Origin: Thermus_A sp040290245
Lineage (GTDB): Bacteria > Deinococcota > Deinococci > Deinococcales > Thermaceae
Length of the DNA stretch: 20,074 bases
Reading direction: 5' to 3'
Assembly: GCF_040290245.1 (NCBI RefSeq)
Contig: NZ_PSMQ01000030.1
Span: forward strand, 1 to 20,074
Part shown: one piece after another, positions 1-7,308 of the stretch
How positions within the stretch are numbered: position 1 is the stretch's first letter
Layout of the letters: the number at the start of each line of letters is the position of its first letter
Notes under the pieces: generated by a model
What the model was told of the DNA's origin: nothing
The model's input: the letters and a program-made list of their open reading frames with translations, nothing else
Database searches by the model: none
Program-made: the position numbers and the translations under genes

Positions 1-2
1 TC

Positions 3-1820
3 GAGGCCCTGGGGGGAGCCCTTTTGCCCTTAGGGTTTATGCTGGCCCCTCGCCTCCGGCCCCTTCCCCCTAAGGCCCCAAGGGCCACCGCCCCCCGCCT
101 TCAGCCTAAGCGGGCCCGGACCTCCACGGCCGAGGAGGCCATCCTCTCCGAGCGGTACGAGATCCTGGAGAAGGTGGGGGTGGGGGGAATGGCCACCGTG
201 TACAAGGCTAAGGAGCGGAAGACGGGCCGGATCGTGGCCCTCAAGGTTCCCCAGGAGCGCTTTGTGGGCGACCCCAGGTTTGTGCGCCGCTTCCACCGGG
301 AGGCGGAGGTCCTGGCCCGGATGGACCACCCGGGCATCGTCAAGGTCTATGACCATGGCCAGCTGGACGGCACCCATTACATCGCCATGGAGTTCCTGGA
401 TGGAATGGGGCTGGACCGGCTAATAGAGGAAAAAAAACTTTCCTTGAAGCAGGCGGCGGCCATTCTGGCCAAGGTGGCGGATGCCCTGCGGCACATCCAT
501 GCCCAGGGGATCGTGCACCGGGACATCAAGCCGGGGAACATCTTTGTGCTTAAAGGAGCCCTTCGTCCGGACGGGGTGGACCCAAGAGGGGTGCGGCTCA
601 TGGACTTCGGCATCGCGGCGGGAAAGGTCCTGACCCGGCTCACCATCACTGGGGCCCGGATCGGGACCCCCGTGTACATGAGCCCAGAGCAGGCCAAGGG
701 GCAAAGGCTGGACCACCGCTCGGATATTTACAGCCTGGGGGTGGTCCTCTACGAGGCCCTCACCGGCCAGCCCCCGTTTTCGGGCAGCTACGAGGCGGTG
801 ATCCACCAACAGATCTTCCAGACCCCCACGCCGCCCAAGCAGCTTAACCCGGAGATCCCCGAGTCCCTTTCCAGCCTGGTCCTCCGCATGTTGGAAAAAG
901 ATCCGGCCAAGAGGCCTTCCCTGGAGGAGGTCATCAAAGGCCTCGAGGGGCCTTGGGAGGAAGAGGGGCTCAAGGACGCGTATGCCCTCCTTCTAGGGGT
1001 GGAGGCGAAAAAGGGGGCGGTGCGGCTTTTCAGCCTCGAGGGCGTGCCGGTACGGCTTTTTTCCGGAATCGGCTCCGCGCCCGGCCTCTTTCCCGTCCCC
1101 CCCTTGGCCGTGGCCGGGGATTCAGCCGGGGGCATCTGGGTCAGCGTGTTCGAGCACGGCTCCAAGCTCCTCCACCGCTTTTCCCCTGAGGGGGAGCTCC
1201 TCCTTTCCACGGGGCCCTATGGGCTGAGCCTGGGGGAGTTCCTCCTCCCGGTGGCTTTGGCGGCGTATGGGGAGACCCTCTTTGTGTTAGACGGGGAGAC
1301 GGCCACCCTGACCCGGATGGACCTCCGGGGGGTTCCCCTGGCCCGGTTCGGTGGCCTCGGCCCGGGAAGGGGAACCTTCCAATCCCCCAAGGCCATCGCT
1401 GTTAATCGGGAATGCCTTTTTGTTTTAGACTATGGGAACCGGCAGGTTCAGCGGCTTTCCTGGGATGGGGCCTATCTCTCCCGATACGCTTTTAAGAAGA
1501 GCAAGGACTCGAGCGAGTTCCGGTTCATCCTCGGCCTTGGGGCGGATGAGGAAAGGCTTTACCTCTACGACGGGGAAGCGGAGCGGGTCCGGGTCCTTTC
1601 CTTTTCGGGGGAGCTTTTAGCCTCCTGGCCCCTGCCGGTCGGGGAAGGGGAGGATCGGATGAGCCTCTTGGATTTGGTCTACCTGGAAGGGGTGCTGTAC
1701 GCCGCCCGCCGGGGCGGCCAGCGGATTTACCGTCTGAAGGAGGGGGAGCCTCTGCCCCCCATAGAGGTCTATGCCCCCATCCGCGCCCTTTCCCTTTGGA
1801 GGAACCCCGGGGGTGGCTAG
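3..1820 (+). CDS. Ser/Thr protein kinase with C-terminal NHL-like beta-propeller, probably 5'-partial
   Basis: Hanks-type Ser/Thr kinase; it should phosphorylate Ser/Thr on target proteins using ATP. Numbering from an in-frame TTG at 24: glycine loop GVGGMATVY near 52-60, ATP lysine K74 in VALKV, catalytic loop HRDIKPGN 165-172, DFG 194-196, GTPVYMSPE 214-222 and DIYSLG. The kinase domain spans about 45-310. About 13 extra residues lie between the catalytic loop and DFG. Residues about 330-598 contain repeated NHL-like strand motifs (FGGLGPGRGTFQSPKAIAV, LFVLDYGNRQVQRLS), which suggest a beta-propeller sensor or protein-binding domain. No transmembrane stretch separates kinase and propeller. 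The frame is open to the left edge; residues before the first ATG (39) read ALGGALLPLGF, which looks like the end of a membrane helix, so I infer that the true start lies upstream. TTG 24 and ATG 39 are alternatives without a clear ribosome site. The stop TAG directly abuts the response-regulator ATG, so co-expression is likely. Confidence 0.88.
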   Translation, partial: EALGGALLPLGFMLAPRLRPLPPKAPRATAPRLQPKRARTSTAEEAILSERYEILEKVGVGGMATVYKAKERKTGRIVALKVPQERFVGDPRFVRRFHREAEVLARMDHPGIVKVYDHGQLDGTHYIAMEFLDGMGLDRLIEEKKLSLKQAAAILAKVADALRHIHAQGIVHRDIKPGNIFVLKGALRPDGVDPRGVRLMDFGIAAGKVLTRLTITGARIGTPVYMSPEQAKGQRLDHRSDIYSLGVVLYEALTGQPPFSGSYEAVIHQQIFQTPTPPKQLNPEIPESLSSLVLRMLEKDPAKRPSLEEVIKGLEGPWEEEGLKDAYALLLGVEAKKGAVRLFSLEGVPVRLFSGIGSAPGLFPVPPLAVAGDSAGGIWVSVFEHGSKLLHRFSPEGELLLSTGPYGLSLGEFLLPVALAAYGETLFVLDGETATLTRMDLRGVPLARFGGLGPGRGTFQSPKAIAVNRECLFVLDYGNRQVQRLSWDGAYLSRYAFKKSKDSSEFRFILGLGADEERLYLYDGEAERVRVLSFSGELLASWPLPVGEGEDRMSLLDLVYLEGVLYAARRGGQRIYRLKEGEPLPPIEVYAPIRALSLWRNPGGG

Positions 1821-2486
1821 ATGCCCAGGCTTCTCCTGGTCGAAGACGACCCCGGGGTCCGGGAGGCTTTGGAACTGGGGCTTTCCCTTTTTGGCTATGA
1901 GGTGGTGGCGGTGGGCACGGCCCTCGAGGCCTTGGACAGACTCCCCGGGGTGGACCTGGTGGTCCTGGACGTCCTCCTGCCAGACCGGGACGGGTTCCAG
2001 CTTCTAAGGGAGATCCGGGCCCGCTCCGATCTGCCCGTTTTGATGCTCTCCGCCTTGGGGGAGGTGGAGTGGCGGGTGAAGGGCCTCCAGGAGGGAGCGG
2101 ACGATTACCTGGCCAAGCCCTACAGCCTCCAGGAGCTCGCGGCCCGCCTGGAGGCCCTGTTCCGTCGCGCCCGGGGCCAGGCCTTGGCTTCCGAGCCCCA
2201 AGCCCTCCGGCTGGGGGAGCTCGTCCTTTACCCCAGGCGGATGGAGGCCTACCGGAAGGGCCGGAGGCTGGCCCTCTCCCCCAAGGCCTTCGCCCTTCTC
2301 CAGGCCTTTATGGAAAGGCCGGGGGAGGTGCTTTCCAAGGAGTACTTGATGCGCAAGGTCTGGGGGGAGGAGGTGGAGCCCAATACCCTGGAGGTTCATC
2401 TTTCCGCCCTGAGGCGGGAACTGGGGGAGCCCGCCCTCCTGGAGACGGTCCGGGGGTACGGGTACCGGCTTAGGAATGACGCTTAG
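1821..2486 (+). CDS. OmpR/PhoB-family response regulator
   Basis: DNA-binding response regulator of 221 residues, the usual family length. The receiver domain is at about 2-115: acidic pair E8/D9/D10, phospho-acceptor D50 in LVVLDVLLPDRDG, Ser76 in VLMLSAL and K98 in DDYLAKPYS. The winged helix is at about 125-218, with the OmpR pattern LSPKAFALLQAFMERPGEVLSKEYLMRKVW and ending in VRGYGYRL. It is expected to be phosphorylated by the histidine kinase encoded immediately downstream and to bind direct-repeat promoter sites. The ATG follows the kinase-propeller stop with no gap. Its own stop lies 11 bases inside the next gene, a standard translational-coupling arrangement. The regulated genes are not visible; the downstream small exported proteins are candidates by position only. 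Confidence 0.95.
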   Translation: MPRLLLVEDDPGVREALELGLSLFGYEVVAVGTALEALDRLPGVDLVVLDVLLPDRDGFQLLREIRARSDLPVLMLSALGEVEWRVKGLQEGADDYLAKPYSLQELAARLEALFRRARGQALASEPQALRLGELVLYPRRMEAYRKGRRLALSPKAFALLQAFMERPGEVLSKEYLMRKVWGEEVEPNTLEVHLSALRRELGEPALLETVRGYGYRLRNDA

Positions 2487-3732
2487 GGCAAGGGTCCTTT
2501 TGGTTCTCTTCCTGGCCCTCATGGGGTTGGCCTTTACCCTAGGGGCCTTGAGCCTGGCCGAGGCGGGCCGGGCGGTGCGGGAGGATCTGGAAGGGGCGCT
2601 GTTCGCGCGGCTTTCGTTGCTGAGGGAGGAGGGGGTGAGCCTAGAGGAGCTTTTCCGCCTGGCCCAGAGCTTCGGGGGCGGGGTGGGGTTCATCGTCCGG
2701 GGCCAGGAGGTGACCTACACCGACCTGGCGCCCCACACCCTCCCTTCCGCCCTCCTTCAGGCCTTGGCCCAAGGGGAGGCCTATCGGGGCCTCGAGGGGG
2801 GGTGGCTCCTTGTGGCCTTGCCCACGGCCGAGGGGGGGTTCGGGCTTATGGTCAGCCTGGAGGGGGTGCGGAACCTGCCCGGCCGGCTTCTTCTCCTTTA
2901 CCTCACCTATGGGGGAGGGCTGCTCTTCGGCTTTTACCTGGCCTCGGCCTTCCTCCTCCTTAAGGCCCTTGCCCCCCTCTACCGTCTGGAGAAGGAGGTG
3001 GCCCGCCGCTCCCCCTTGGACCTCTCCCCCTTGCCCGTGCCCTCTTTGCCCGAGCTCAGGCCCATTGTTTTGGCCTTAAACCGCCTCTTCGCCGAGCTCG
3101 AGGAGGCCTTGGGCCAGGCCCAGCGCTTTGCCTACCATGCTTCCCACGAGCTTCGCACCCCCTTGGCGGCCCTCAAGGGCTACCTGGAGGTCCTAAAAAG
3201 GGTCCAGGAGCCCCGTGCCCTTAAGGGCGCGGTGCAGGAGGCCCATCGGATGGAGATGATCCTCAATGGGCTTTTGCAATTGGCCCGTCTCGAGGGCCGC
3301 CCCTTAAGGCTGGAGCCGGTAGACCTAGGGGCCTTTTTTCGCGAGCAGGGCCAGGCGCCGCAGGGGGAAGGGGTGGTTTTGGCGGACCGGGAGGCGTTGG
3401 AGATGGCGGTGCAAAACCTATTGGAAAACGCCCGCCGACACGGGGCGGAGCCTGTTCGGGTGCGGCTTCTTGAGGAGGGTGGGGGGGTCTGGATCTGGGT
3501 GGAGGACCAGGGGCCGGGGTTTCCGGAAGGGCTTCTGGCCAGGGCTTTTGAACCCTTTGTCCACGGGGGAAAGGGGTTGGGCCTGGGGCTGGCCCTGGTG
3601 GCCCTGGTGGCCCGTCGGCACGGGGGTAGGGTCCGGGCGGAAAACCTCCCTTCTGGGGCCCGGGTGGGCCTCTGGCTTCCTTCAGCTTCCCTTAAGCTGC
3701 CCCCCGATGCGGGCTTCAGCTCAGAGGGCTAA
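2476..3732 (+). CDS. Membrane sensor histidine kinase
   Basis: Two-component sensor kinase of 418 residues. Order: TM1 about 6-28, an external sensor loop about 29-136, TM2 about 137-165, a HAMP-like linker about 166-215, H-box with phospho-His224 in HASHELRTPL, N-box around N314/N318 (QNLLENARRHG), G1 box DQGPGF at 344-349, F-box FEPF and G2 box GKGLGLGLA at about 366-374. All catalytic motifs are intact. It should autophosphorylate on His224 and pass phosphate to Asp50 of the regulator, with which it shares an 11-base overlap. The sensor loop is short (about 108 residues) and matches no ligand-binding family I recognise, so the signal is unknown. The C-terminal tail after GARVGLWLP is about 17 residues of low-complexity sequence. 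Confidence 0.95.
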   Translation: MTLRARVLLVLFLALMGLAFTLGALSLAEAGRAVREDLEGALFARLSLLREEGVSLEELFRLAQSFGGGVGFIVRGQEVTYTDLAPHTLPSALLQALAQGEAYRGLEGGWLLVALPTAEGGFGLMVSLEGVRNLPGRLLLLYLTYGGGLLFGFYLASAFLLLKALAPLYRLEKEVARRSPLDLSPLPVPSLPELRPIVLALNRLFAELEEALGQAQRFAYHASHELRTPLAALKGYLEVLKRVQEPRALKGAVQEAHRMEMILNGLLQLARLEGRPLRLEPVDLGAFFREQGQAPQGEGVVLADREALEMAVQNLLENARRHGAEPVRVRLLEEGGGVWIWVEDQGPGFPEGLLARAFEPFVHGGKGLGLGLALVALVARRHGGRVRAENLPSGARVGLWLPSASLKLPPDAGFSSEG

Positions 3733-3754
3733 GGTGGGGCCTGGAGGGATAAGG

Positions 3755-4288
3755 ATGAGACGGCTTGGCACGGCTCTACTCCTTATCGGTGGCTTGGCGG
3801 TGGCTCAGACCCAGGTGCCCTACAAGGAGGTGGCGGTGGCCGCGGCGGCTTTAGCCCGGCTGCAGACGGTGGCCGCCCAGGCCCCCCAGGGGGAGGCCAA
3901 GATCCTGAGCTGGGCCCAGGAGGTCAAGGCTAAAGCGGAGAGGAGCTTTGAGGCGAAGGCCTCCTTCCAAGCGGCCCGGGAGGCCCAGGCGGCCCTTTTC
4001 CTCTACCAGGCGGCCAAGGGGCCTGAGGGGGGTTCGCGCCGGGGTTTAAAAGGGCGTGAAGCCCCTATGGCTCAGGCCTTCCATCCCCGTTTCCGGCCTG
4101 GGCGCGGTCTGGCCTGGGTGGACTGGGTCGACCGGGCGGAGAAGGAGCTCGCCTACTACCGGGTGGGGGATGCCCTGGTGCAGGCCCTGATCGAAGAGGC
4201 CAAGGCCCGTAAGGAGAAGGAACCCCTTCGGGCCCAGCTTCTCGCCCGGGCAGCTTTGGCCTTGATCAGCGCGGATCGCGGGTTCTGA
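3755..4288 (+). CDS. Small exported helical protein, unknown function
   Basis: Not recognised; 177 residues. The N-terminus MRR followed by GTALLLIGGLAVAQ is a typical signal peptide with likely cleavage after AVA at about residue 17. The mature protein is rich in Ala, Glu, Lys and Arg with heptad-like spacing and is predicted mostly alpha-helical. A Gly/Arg/Pro-rich linker sits in the middle and WVDWVDRAEKELAYYRV follows it. I chose ATG 3755 because GGAGGG lies six bases before it and a signal peptide follows at once. The frame is open further upstream inside the histidine kinase gene, but that stretch is off-frame shadow. It starts 22 bases after the kinase stop, and its TGA shares one base with the next ATG. 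By position it may be a periplasmic partner or output of the two-component system; that is inference only. Confidence 0.8.
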   Translation: MRRLGTALLLIGGLAVAQTQVPYKEVAVAAAALARLQTVAAQAPQGEAKILSWAQEVKAKAERSFEAKASFQAAREAQAALFLYQAAKGPEGGSRRGLKGREAPMAQAFHPRFRPGRGLAWVDWVDRAEKELAYYRVGDALVQALIEEAKARKEKEPLRAQLLARAALALISADRGF

Positions 4289-4761
4289 TGAGGATCTGGG
4301 CCGGCCTTTCCCTCCTCGGCCTGGCCTTTGCCCAGGCGGGGGAGGAGCCTGGCCTCGAGGCCGCGTTCGCCCGGTGCCAGGAGGTGGTGAGGCTGCTTAG
4401 GCCCCTGGGCCTGTACGAGGTCAGAGGGCGGGCGGTTCTGGTGCTGGGCCTTCCGGATCTGCCTTTGCTTCCTTTGGCTCTGGTCCGGGGGCGCCCCCTT
4501 CCTTTGGGCCATCCCGGGGAGGGGGTTTTTCCGGAAACCCCCCCCTCTTGGCTTGAGGAGCTGGCCCTGGCCCGCCTGGTGGTGAGGGAAAAGAGGGGGT
4601 ACGCCTGTTTTCTGGTCCACCGGGGGGTGGTGGTGGGGGTCCTCCGTCTAGGGTTGGACCTGAAGCCCTGGCCCTTCGTCCCCAAGGGCCAGGTGCGCCG
4701 GCGGTTTGAAATGAACACCCCTCCCGAGGACCAGGAGGGGCGGAAAAGGCCAGGGTTTTAG
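4288..4761 (+). CDS. Small exported protein, unknown function
   Basis: Not recognised; 157 residues. MRIWAGLSLLGLAFAQA is a signal peptide with a likely cut after AFA at about residue 15. The mature part has a helical segment (LEAAFARCQEVVRLLRPLG) and then beta-type stretches (RAVLVLGLPDLPLLPLALV, ACFLVHRGVVVGVLRLGL). Two cysteines remain after cleavage (about residues 30 and 107) and could form a disulfide if exported. The C-terminal 20 residues are charged and probably disordered. The start overlaps the preceding stop by one base (TGATG), so translation is coupled. The gene ends tail-to-tail with rpsI, the two stop codons overlapping by two bases. It is the last gene of the operon starting with the kinase-propeller. 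Confidence 0.78.
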   Translation: MRIWAGLSLLGLAFAQAGEEPGLEAAFARCQEVVRLLRPLGLYEVRGRAVLVLGLPDLPLLPLALVRGRPLPLGHPGEGVFPETPPSWLEELALARLVVREKRGYACFLVHRGVVVGVLRLGLDLKPWPFVPKGQVRRRFEMNTPPEDQEGRKRPGF

Positions 4762-5144
4762 CGCTTGGAGTACTGGGGTGCCCGGCGGGCCTTGTGCTTG
4801 CCGTACTTCTTCCGCTCCACCTCGCGGGCATCCCGGGTGAGGAAGCCGAGGGGCTTGAGCCTGGCCCTAAGGTCGGCGTTGTACTGGAGAAGAGCCCGGG
4901 CCACGCCCAGCTTGATGGCGTCAATCTGTCCGGTTTTTCCCCCGCCTTTGACGGTGATGTACGCGTCAAACCTGCCCAGGGCGTCCACCGCCCGGAGGGG
5001 CTCGAGGGCGGCCATGGCCCGTACCAGGCCCTGGAAGTACTCATGGAAGTCCTGGCCGTTCACGGTGACCTTACCGCTTCCGGGCCTTAGGAAGACCCGG
5101 GCCACGCTGGTCTTGCGGCGTCCCGTTCCGTAGTACTGCTCCAT
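4758..5144 (-). CDS. rpsI: 30S ribosomal protein S9
   Basis: S9 (uS9) of the small ribosomal subunit, whose C-terminal tail reaches the P-site tRNA. It has 128 residues, starting MEQYYGTGRRKTSVARVFL, with VNGQDFHEYFQGL, KGGGKTGQIDAIKLGVARAL and the conserved basic tail KYGKHKARRAPQYSKR. Length and sequence agree closely with the Thermus protein as I remember it. I chose ATG 5144, whose first base is shared with the last base of the rplM TGA; a GTG one codon upstream (5147) is possible but would only add one Met. It is co-transcribed with rplM, the standard bacterial arrangement. The TAA overlaps the stop of the convergent exported-protein gene. Confidence 0.98.
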   Translation of the reverse strand: MEQYYGTGRRKTSVARVFLRPGSGKVTVNGQDFHEYFQGLVRAMAALEPLRAVDALGRFDAYITVKGGGKTGQIDAIKLGVARALLQYNADLRARLKPLGFLTRDAREVERKKYGKHKARRAPQYSKR

Positions 5145-5578
5145 CACTTAACCTCCAGCTTGACCGGCTTCTGGGCCTGGTGGGGGTGGGCGGGGCCGGC
5201 GTAGACCTTAAGCCGCTTGAAGAGCCTCCGCCCCAGGGGGCCCTTGGGCAGCATCCCCTTCACCGCGTGCTCCAGAACCCTTTCCGGGTGGGTTTTGAGC
5301 ATCGTCCCTGCGGGGATTTCCTTAAGCCCCCCCGGGTAGCCGCTGTAGCGGGTGTAGATCTTGTCCGTGAGCTTGTTGCCGGTGAGGCGGATCTTGTCCG
5401 CGTTCACCACCACCACGAAGTCCCCCATGGCCGTGTTGGGTGTCCAGTCGGGGCGGTGCTTCCCCCTGAGGAGGGTGGCGATCTGGGTGGCCAGCCGCCC
5501 CAGGGTCTTGCCCTCCGCATCTATGAGAACCCAGCGGGGCTCCTTCATCTCCTCCGGTTTCGGAAAGTACGTCCTCAC
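5144..5578 (-). CDS. rplM: 50S ribosomal protein L13
   Basis: L13 (uL13), an early-assembly protein of the large subunit; 144 residues. Conserved stretches include WVLIDAEGKTLGRLATQIA, LLRGKHRPDWTPN, GDFVVVVNADKI, YTRYSGYPGG, ERVLEHAVKGMLPKGPLGR and LKVYAGPAHPHQAQ. I chose GTG 5578 (VRTYFPKPEE) because AGGAGGG sits six bases upstream (5585-5591) and the protein then begins where family members begin. The longer open frame upstream is leader RNA. The N-terminus has about three residues more (PEEMKEPRW) than the T. thermophilus protein as I recall it. First gene of the rplM-rpsI operon; its TGA overlaps the rpsI ATG by one base. Confidence 0.97.
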   Translation of the reverse strand: MRTYFPKPEEMKEPRWVLIDAEGKTLGRLATQIATLLRGKHRPDWTPNTAMGDFVVVVNADKIRLTGNKLTDKIYTRYSGYPGGLKEIPAGTMLKTHPERVLEHAVKGMLPKGPLGRRLFKRLKVYAGPAHPHQAQKPVKLEVK

Positions 5579-5600
5579 GTGCAGCCCTCCTGTGCGTCCT

Positions 5601-5627
5601 TGCCCGGGGGATCGGGGGACCCCGGCA
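5601..5627 (-). promoter_or_regulatory. Hairpin in the rplM leader
   Basis: On the minus strand TGCCGGGG (5620-5627) can pair with CCCCGGGCA (5601-5609) across a C-rich loop, leaving one bulged G. It lies between the predicted rplM transcript start (about 5635) and the ribosome site at 5585-5591. L13 is known to autoregulate its operon in some bacteria, so a protein-binding leader is plausible, but I cannot match this to a known L13 leader motif. Confidence 0.4.
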
Positions 5628-5641
5628 GAAGAACGCCTAGG

Positions 5642-5650
5642 AGTATACCA
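5642..5650 (-). promoter_or_regulatory. Extended -10 promoter for rplM-rpsI
   Basis: The minus strand reads TGGTATACT, an extended -10 (TG, one base, TATACT). No good -35 is seen 16-18 bases upstream, as is common for extended -10 promoters. It predicts a start near 5635 and a leader of about 57 bases. Confidence 0.55.
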
Positions 5651-5665
5651 CATCCCTTCCCTTCG

Positions 5666-5674
5666 TGGTAGGCT
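5666..5674 (+). promoter_or_regulatory. Possible -10 box for a leaderless pyrG transcript
   Basis: TGGTAGGCT fits TGnTAnnnT, and its last base is eight bases before the pyrG GTG, so transcription would begin at or next to the start codon. No clear -35 box and no strong Shine-Dalgarno sequence is present. The box overlaps the upstream DNA of the divergent rplM promoter. Confidence 0.35.
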
Positions 5675-5682
5675 GAGGCTCC

Positions 5683-7308
5683 GTGGGCAGGTATCCGCGC
5701 AAGTACGTCTTCGTCACCGGGGGGGTGGTGTCTGGCCTGGGCAAGGGCATCCTCACCGCCTCTTTGGGAGCCATCCTCCGGGCCCGGGGGTACCGGGTCA
5801 CGGCCGTGAAGATAGACCCCTACGTGAACGTGGACGCGGGGACGATGCGCCCCTATGAGCACGGGGAGGTCTTCGTCACCGCGGACGGGGCCGAGACGGA
5901 TTTGGACATCGGACATTACGAGCGCTTTTTGGACGTGGACCTTTCTCGGGGCAACAACCTGACCACCGGCCAGGTCTACCTTTCCGTCATCCAGAAGGAG
6001 CGGCGGGGGGAGTACCTCTCCCAGACCGTCCAGGTCATCCCTCATATCACGGACGAGATCAAGGACCGCATCCGCCAGGTGGCCCAGGAGCAGGAGGCGG
6101 AGCTGGTGGTGGTGGAGGTAGGGGGGACGGTGGGGGACATCGAAAGCCTTCCCTTCCTCGAGGCCATTCGCCAGTTCCGCTTCGACGAGGGGGAGGAGAA
6201 CACCCTTTACCTCCACCTCACCCTGGTGCCCTACCTCTCCACCAGCGAGGAGTTCAAGACCAAGCCCACCCAGCACTCCGTGGCCACCCTCAGGGGGGTG
6301 GGCATCCAGCCGGACATCGTCGTCCTCCGCTCGGAGAAGGAGGTGCCGGAGGAGGTGCGGAAAAAGGTGGCCCTTTTCACCAACGTCCGGCCTACCCACG
6401 TGTTTTCCAGCCCTAATGTGGAGCATCTCTATGAGATTCCCCTGCTCCTGGAGGGGCAAGGCCTTGGGAAGGTGGTGGAGAGGTCTTTGGGCTTGGAGCC
6501 GGTCTTCCCCAACCTCTCCTTCTGGCAGGATGCGGTGGCCATCCTGAAAAAACCCGAACGGACGGTGAGGATCGCCATCGCGGGGAAGTACGTGAGGATG
6601 CCGGATGCCTACCTCTCCCTCTTAGAGGCCTTAAAGCACGCGGGGATCAGAAACCGGGCCCGGGTGGAGGTGAGGTGGGTGGACGCGGAGGGCCTGGAAA
6701 ACGGGGACCTGGACGAGGCCTTCCGGGATGTCCAGGGGATCCTGGTCCCTGGGGGGTTTGGCGTGCGGGGGATTGAGGGCAAGATCCGGGCGGCCCGATA
6801 CGCCCGGGAAAGGGGGCTGCCGTATCTGGGGATCTGCCTGGGCCTTCAGGTGGCGGTGATCGAGTTTGCCCGGCATGTGGCGGGGCTTTCCAAGGCCAAC
6901 TCCACGGAGTTTGACCCCTATACCCCCCATCCCGTGATCGATCTGATGCCCGAGCAGCTCGAGGTGGAGGGGCTAGGAGGTACGATGCGCCTGGGGGACT
7001 GGCCCATGCGCATCCGGGAGGGTACCCTCCTGCACCGTCTTTACGGAAAAGAGGAGGTGAAGGAGCGGCACCGTCACCGCTACGAGGTGAACCCCGCCTA
7101 TGTGGAGACCTTGGAGCGGGCGGGCCTGGTGGTCTCCGGCGTGACCCCGGGGATGAAGGGCCGGGGAGAGGGGCTGGTGGAGGCGATCGAGCTCAAGGAC
7201 CACCCCTTCTTTTTGGGCCTCCAGTCCCACCCCGAGTTCAAAAGCCGGCCCATGCGTCCCTCCCCGCCCTTCGTGGGCTTTATCGCTGCGGCCCTTAGCC
7301 GAGGCTGA
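5683..7308 (+). CDS. pyrG: CTP synthase (glutamine-hydrolysing)
   Basis: Converts UTP, ATP and glutamine to CTP in the cytoplasm, the last step of pyrimidine synthesis. It has 541 residues, the usual length. The N-terminal synthetase domain (about 1-275) has the P-loop VTGGVVSGLGKG (11-22) and the metal/nucleotide motifs KIDPYVNVDAGTMRPYEHGEV and EVGGTVGDIES. The C-terminal class I glutaminase domain (about 290-541) has nucleophile Cys385 in GICLGLQ and the pair His516/Glu518 in QSHPEF; LVPGGFGVRG forms the oxyanion strand. All catalytic residues are intact. GTG 5683 is chosen because it gives the family N-terminus (RKYVFVTGG); it has no strong ribosome site. Divergent from rplM with 104 bases between the starts. 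The 3' end overlaps the convergent ATPase gene by 14 bases. Confidence 0.98.
   Translation: MGRYPRKYVFVTGGVVSGLGKGILTASLGAILRARGYRVTAVKIDPYVNVDAGTMRPYEHGEVFVTADGAETDLDIGHYERFLDVDLSRGNNLTTGQVYLSVIQKERRGEYLSQTVQVIPHITDEIKDRIRQVAQEQEAELVVVEVGGTVGDIESLPFLEAIRQFRFDEGEENTLYLHLTLVPYLSTSEEFKTKPTQHSVATLRGVGIQPDIVVLRSEKEVPEEVRKKVALFTNVRPTHVFSSPNVEHLYEIPLLLEGQGLGKVVERSLGLEPVFPNLSFWQDAVAILKKPERTVRIAIAGKYVRMPDAYLSLLEALKHAGIRNRARVEVRWVDAEGLENGDLDEAFRDVQGILVPGGFGVRGIEGKIRAARYARERGLPYLGICLGLQVAVIEFARHVAGLSKANSTEFDPYTPHPVIDLMPEQLEVEGLGGTMRLGDWPMRIREGTLLHRLYGKEEVKERHRHRYEVNPAYVETLERAGLVVSGVTPGMKGRGEGLVEAIELKDHPFFLGLQSHPEFKSRPMRPSPPFVGFIAAALSRG

Noticed and set aside
3470..3754. Open frame extending the first exported-protein gene upstream into the histidine kinase gene.
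   Set aside because: It is the off-frame shadow of the kinase catalytic domain. ATG 3755 has a good ribosome site and a signal peptide immediately after it.
5579..5653. N-terminal extension of L13 to a start at 5653.
   Set aside because: The added residues are not L13-like and cover the promoter and leader; GTG 5578 has AGGAGGG at the right spacing.
5575..6459. A 294-codon minus-strand frame opposite pyrG.
   Set aside because: It lies opposite the synthetase domain of CTP synthase, with no motif or start signal.
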